Under the pieces are notes generated by a model that ran no database searches, was not told where the DNA came from, and was given only the letters and a program-made list of their open reading frames with translations. A stretch of 9,013 bases of DNA from Desulfobacterales bacterium (lineage in GTDB: Bacteria; Desulfobacterota; Desulfobacteria; Desulfobacterales; JAFDCJ01): contig JAOZSC010000076.1 of assembly GCA_029939875.1 (NCBI GenBank), forward strand, positions 1-9,013, written 5' to 3'. The stretch's first letter is position 1; the number at the start of each line of letters is the position of its first letter. The position numbers and the translations under genes were made by a program. Positions 7,388 through 9,013 of the stretch are shown here, piece by piece.

Positions 7388-7671
7388 TGTTCCACCAGCC
7401 TTTCGATACGAAAATGCACCCGTCCCTTTGGATCCGGGCAAACGAAGACCTGGCCGGATTTGCCGGTCCAGTCTCCTTTTTCAGGCTCCACGCGTTGCAG
7501 CAGCGGAAAAATTGGCATCATACTCTGCAGGGCCCACATGCAGACATGCTTGCCCTCCGGGATGATGATCTTTCCGCCGTCGAGAAGAAAACTGTCTCCC
7601 ACCAGGAGGGGCTGGTTGCAATAGCCGTCAATTTTTTCGACCGTTACCTTTAATTTATACATTTTTTTCAT
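7384..7671 (-). CDS. TIGR04076 family small protein, first gene of the AOR operon
   Basis: The 95-residue protein resembles the TIGR04076 family: an N-terminal strand YKLKVTVEKIDGYC, GDSFLLDGGKIIIPEG, then HVCMWALQSMMPIFPLLQR and a C-terminal VFVCPDPKGRVHFRIE. Three cysteines (C18, C44, C78) sit at the family's recurrent positions and might bind a metal or cluster. The family's function is unknown to me. Members are often encoded beside redox enzymes, including AORs. GAGG lies five bases before the ATG at 7671; an ATG three codons later is possible. The stop overlaps the ferredoxin start by four bases (ATGA), which supports a shared function with the ferredoxin and AOR. The assignment comes from recalled motifs, not a profile search. 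Confidence 0.75.
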   Translation of the reverse strand: MKKMYKLKVTVEKIDGYCNQPLLVGDSFLLDGGKIIIPEGKHVCMWALQSMMPIFPLLQRVEPEKGDWTGKSGQVFVCPDPKGRVHFRIERLVEQ

Positions 7672-7749
7672 CCACGCCTCGGGAGCGGTAGTACCCCAAT
7701 TGATCCTAAACCAAAAGAGTCGTAATTAAAGCCTATTTAAAACAGGTGC

Positions 7750-7778
7750 AGTGTAGGCGCAACCGCCTTGTATGTCAA
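7750..7778 (-). promoter_or_regulatory. Promoter of the TIGR04076-ferredoxin-AOR operon
   Basis: On the minus strand a perfect TTGACA (7773-7778) and TACACT (7750-7755) are separated by the ideal 17 bases. The predicted start is about 72 bases before the first ATG. The -35 box lies inside the inverted repeat at 7767-7779. Confidence 0.6.
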
Positions 7779-7779
7779 G
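7767..7779. promoter_or_regulatory. Inverted repeat, candidate GntR operator over the -35 box
   Basis: CTTG-TATGT-CAAG is a 13-bp inverted repeat covering the -35 element of the AOR operon. FCD-type GntR proteins often bind short palindromes of TTGTATACAA type, so occupation here would repress the operon. That the adjacent regulator binds it is inference. Confidence 0.45.
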
Positions 7780-7793
7780 TGTATTTTTCTGAC

Positions 7794-7806
7794 ATGCTAC
7801 TGGCAT
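7794..7806. promoter_or_regulatory. Second inverted repeat, upstream of the AOR promoter
   Basis: ATGC-TACTG-GCAT has the same geometry as the repeat at 7767-7779 (four-base arms, five-base centre), with centres 27 bases apart, but a different arm sequence. It could be a separate site or chance. Confidence 0.3.
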
Positions 7807-7867
7807 ACTATTGTATATATTCTGTTTTATCATATGGTTATAAAGTTTTTGCTTGCGAAACTTCATC

Positions 7868-7896
7868 TTGACAAAGCAGCCTCACTATACTACAAG
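7868..7896 (+). promoter_or_regulatory. Candidate gntR promoter
   Basis: TTGACA (7868-7873) is followed after 17 bases by TACAAG (7891-7896), four of six matches to the -10 consensus. TATACT at 7886-7891 is a better -10 but only 12 bases away. The leader would be about 80 bases. Confidence 0.4.
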
Positions 7897-7981
7897 AAGA
7901 AATATTGCAACCTGAGGCCGAAGCGATCTTGCGCAGAGTCTGTTGCCTGGCTGTCAATAACCCCTTCTTCTCTGGCTATTC

Positions 7982-8686
7982 ATGAAAGTACTTAAAACCA
8001 CCAAACAGGATCCGAACTCCCTGACCCAGCGGGTGTATAAAGACCTGCGTTCGGCAATCATCACCGGAAAAATCAAGGGCGGCACCCGCCTGGTGGAGTC
8101 CACCCTGGCGGCGGACATGCAGGTCAGCAGAACCCCGATTCGTGAAGCCCTTCACAAGCTTGTCCTGGAAGGCCTGTTGTATTCCATTCCCCGGGCCGGT
8201 TACATCGTTGAAGAAATGTCCGATGAAGACGTCCAGGACCTGTTTACCACCCGCATGGCCATCGAGCAGCTGGCAGCCCGGCAGGCACTTAAAAAAATCA
8301 CCACCCAGGAATTCGATCTACTGGCACTGAATTTAAAACAAACCGACGAAGCACTCACCCTGGGCCGCACTGACAAAATGACCCATCTGGACATGGAGTT
8401 TCATGGAATCCTTTACAAGGCCACCCGCTCCAAAACCCTTTACCAGATCTGCCGGACCCTGAGCGAACATACGCTCAAATATCGCATGGCGCTGATTCAT
8501 CTGCCTGAAATGGCCAAAAAAACCCGCAACGGGCACTACCAGATTTTTGAAGCCCTGAACTCCGGCGTGCCGGAAAAAGTTGATGAAGCCATTGCGTCCC
8601 ATCTGCAGCTTGCCAAAAAAGATATTAAGCTGCTGCTGGAGCAAAAACGACAGGAGGCGTTTGTCACCGAAGACCTGGAACTTTAA
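7982..8686 (+). CDS. GntR-family transcriptional regulator, FCD subfamily (FadR-like)
   Basis: The 234-residue protein has an N-terminal winged helix at about 13-77 (LTQRVYKDLRSAIITGKIKGG and SRTPIREALHKLVLEGLL, the recognition helix region). A helical FCD ligand-binding domain spans about 83-222. The FCD metal-site residues are visible as D137 and H141 (LDMEFH), H185 (NGHYQIF) and H207 (ASHLQLA); R91 and E95 begin the domain (TTRMAIE). FCD regulators usually bind a carboxylate such as an organic, amino or sugar acid on a metal and then release DNA. Divergent placement from the AOR operon suggests control of that operon and perhaps of the binding-protein gene downstream. No Shine-Dalgarno sequence is seen before the ATG. 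A TAA at 7958-7960 and no earlier in-frame start codon make this the only reasonable start. Confidence 0.93.
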   Translation: MKVLKTTKQDPNSLTQRVYKDLRSAIITGKIKGGTRLVESTLAADMQVSRTPIREALHKLVLEGLLYSIPRAGYIVEEMSDEDVQDLFTTRMAIEQLAARQALKKITTQEFDLLALNLKQTDEALTLGRTDKMTHLDMEFHGILYKATRSKTLYQICRTLSEHTLKYRMALIHLPEMAKKTRNGHYQIFEALNSGVPEKVDEAIASHLQLAKKDIKLLLEQKRQEAFVTEDLEL

Positions 8687-8781
8687 TTGATCGTAAACAA
8701 GATGAAAAAATAGAAATAGAATTGAATCCGGGGCACCCTCGACTTTCGATCAAATAAAGTGGCAATATAAGCAAAAGAAAA

Positions 8782-8823
8782 GTGGGCCCCGGCCACAGCC
8801 TGTGAGGCATCCGGCCTACCCAC
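8782..8823 (+). promoter_or_regulatory. Structured hairpin in the leader of the binding-protein gene
   Basis: A nested stem forms from GTGGG (8782-8786) with CCCAC (8819-8823), GGCC (8791-8794) with GGCC (8813-8816), and GCCT (8798-8801) with AGGC (8805-8808) around a GTG loop. Small internal loops separate the three stems. No T-run follows, so it is not a standard intrinsic terminator. It lies 39 bases before the ATG and may stabilise the mRNA or weaken read-through from gntR. Confidence 0.45.
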
Positions 8824-8862
8824 CGATAACTCACCCATCATCACCTGAAAAAGGAGGACAAC

Positions 8863-9013
8863 ATGAAAAAGTCAACCATTATCCTGACATCGATGCTGCT
8901 GGTGCTTTTGCTGGCCGGATTCGGATACAGCGCGGATGTTAAAAAGGGCATCCACGTCGGCAATGCCGGTGCATTTACCGGGGATGCGGCCGCCCCCTGC
9001 ATGGAAATTTACA
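8863..9013 (+). CDS. Periplasmic substrate-binding protein of an ABC transporter, LivK-like (3' truncated)
   Basis: Only the first 50 residues are present. A signal peptide is clear: K2 and K3, a hydrophobic stretch IILTSMLLVLLLAGF, and a likely cut after GYSA at residue 24. There is no lipobox cysteine, so a soluble periplasmic protein is expected. The mature start IHVGNAGAFTGDAAAPCMEIY resembles the first strand and ligand-binding loop of type-1 periplasmic binding proteins for branched-chain amino acids and related acids (compare the G-x-x-G-x-x-SGDAA pattern). AAGGAGG lies five bases before the ATG, a strong ribosome binding site. Permease and ATPase genes would be expected beyond the window. 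The ligand cannot be told; the upstream FCD regulator suggests a carboxylate. Confidence 0.8.
   Translation, partial: MKKSTIILTSMLLVLLLAGFGYSADVKKGIHVGNAGAFTGDAAAPCMEIY

Larger units (their letters stand above)
7672..7981. other. Divergent regulatory region between the AOR operon and gntR
   Basis: This 310-bp gap is distinctly richer in A and T than the flanking genes. It holds a minus-strand promoter for the AOR operon, a weaker plus-strand promoter for gntR, and two 13-bp inverted repeats. An open frame from 7768 to 7995 exists on the plus strand but has no ribosome binding site or recognisable composition, so I do not call it a gene. Confidence 0.7.

Noticed and set aside
7768..7995. 75-codon open frame on the plus strand overlapping the gntR start
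   Set aside because: It covers the divergent promoters and palindromes, has no ribosome binding site, and its Tyr/Leu/Lys-rich content reflects AT-rich intergenic DNA.
8731..8748. Possible sigma-54 promoter (GGGCACC) before the binding-protein gene
   Set aside because: The downstream GC element does not match at the required spacing.

Overview
The window looks like a chromosomal segment of an anaerobic deltaproteobacterium, most plausibly a sulfate reducer of the Desulfosarcina/Desulfobacteraceae type. This rests on gene content: a tungsten aldehyde ferredoxin oxidoreductase (AOR) operon, a creatinase-like M24 hydrolase, a 4-hydroxybenzoyl-CoA-type thioesterase and a LivK-like binding protein. 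A purine-rich GGAATGC-type intergenic repeat also fits. The assignment is inference. No RNA gene, insertion sequence, integrase or CRISPR array was seen.

Layout. 1-1263 (+): the last 32 codons of an unrecognised gene, then an M24-family hydrolase with a TTG start. 1318-3884 (-): htpG (Hsp90), a decayed VapC toxin remnant and a 4HBT thioesterase, packed so tightly that they are probably one transcript. The htpG promoter fits both sigma-70 and heat-shock sigma-32 consensus. 4097-4837 (-): an Asp/Glu-racemase-family protein. 4942-5050: degenerate short repeats. 5054-7671 (-): a three-gene operon of TIGR04076 protein, a four-cluster ferredoxin and AOR. 7672-7981: a divergent regulatory region. 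7982-8686 (+): an FCD-type GntR regulator. 8782-8823: a structured leader hairpin. 8863-end (+): the start of an exported type-1 periplasmic binding protein.

How the genes fit together. The right half reads as one catabolic locus. The GntR regulator is divergent from the AOR operon, and a 13-bp inverted repeat overlaps the operon's -35 box. A solute-binding gene follows the regulator. A plausible reading is uptake of an organic or amino acid and oxidation of an aldehyde intermediate, with electrons passing to the ferredoxin subunit. The M24 hydrolase and the racemase-family protein belong to families that also occur in ectoine/amino-acid catabolic clusters, but the htpG block separates them here and no pathway can be assigned. 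No clearly novel system is visible. The best leads are the VapC relic between htpG and the thioesterase, the metal-ligand-less M24 protein, the AOR-operon operator, and the repeat tract.
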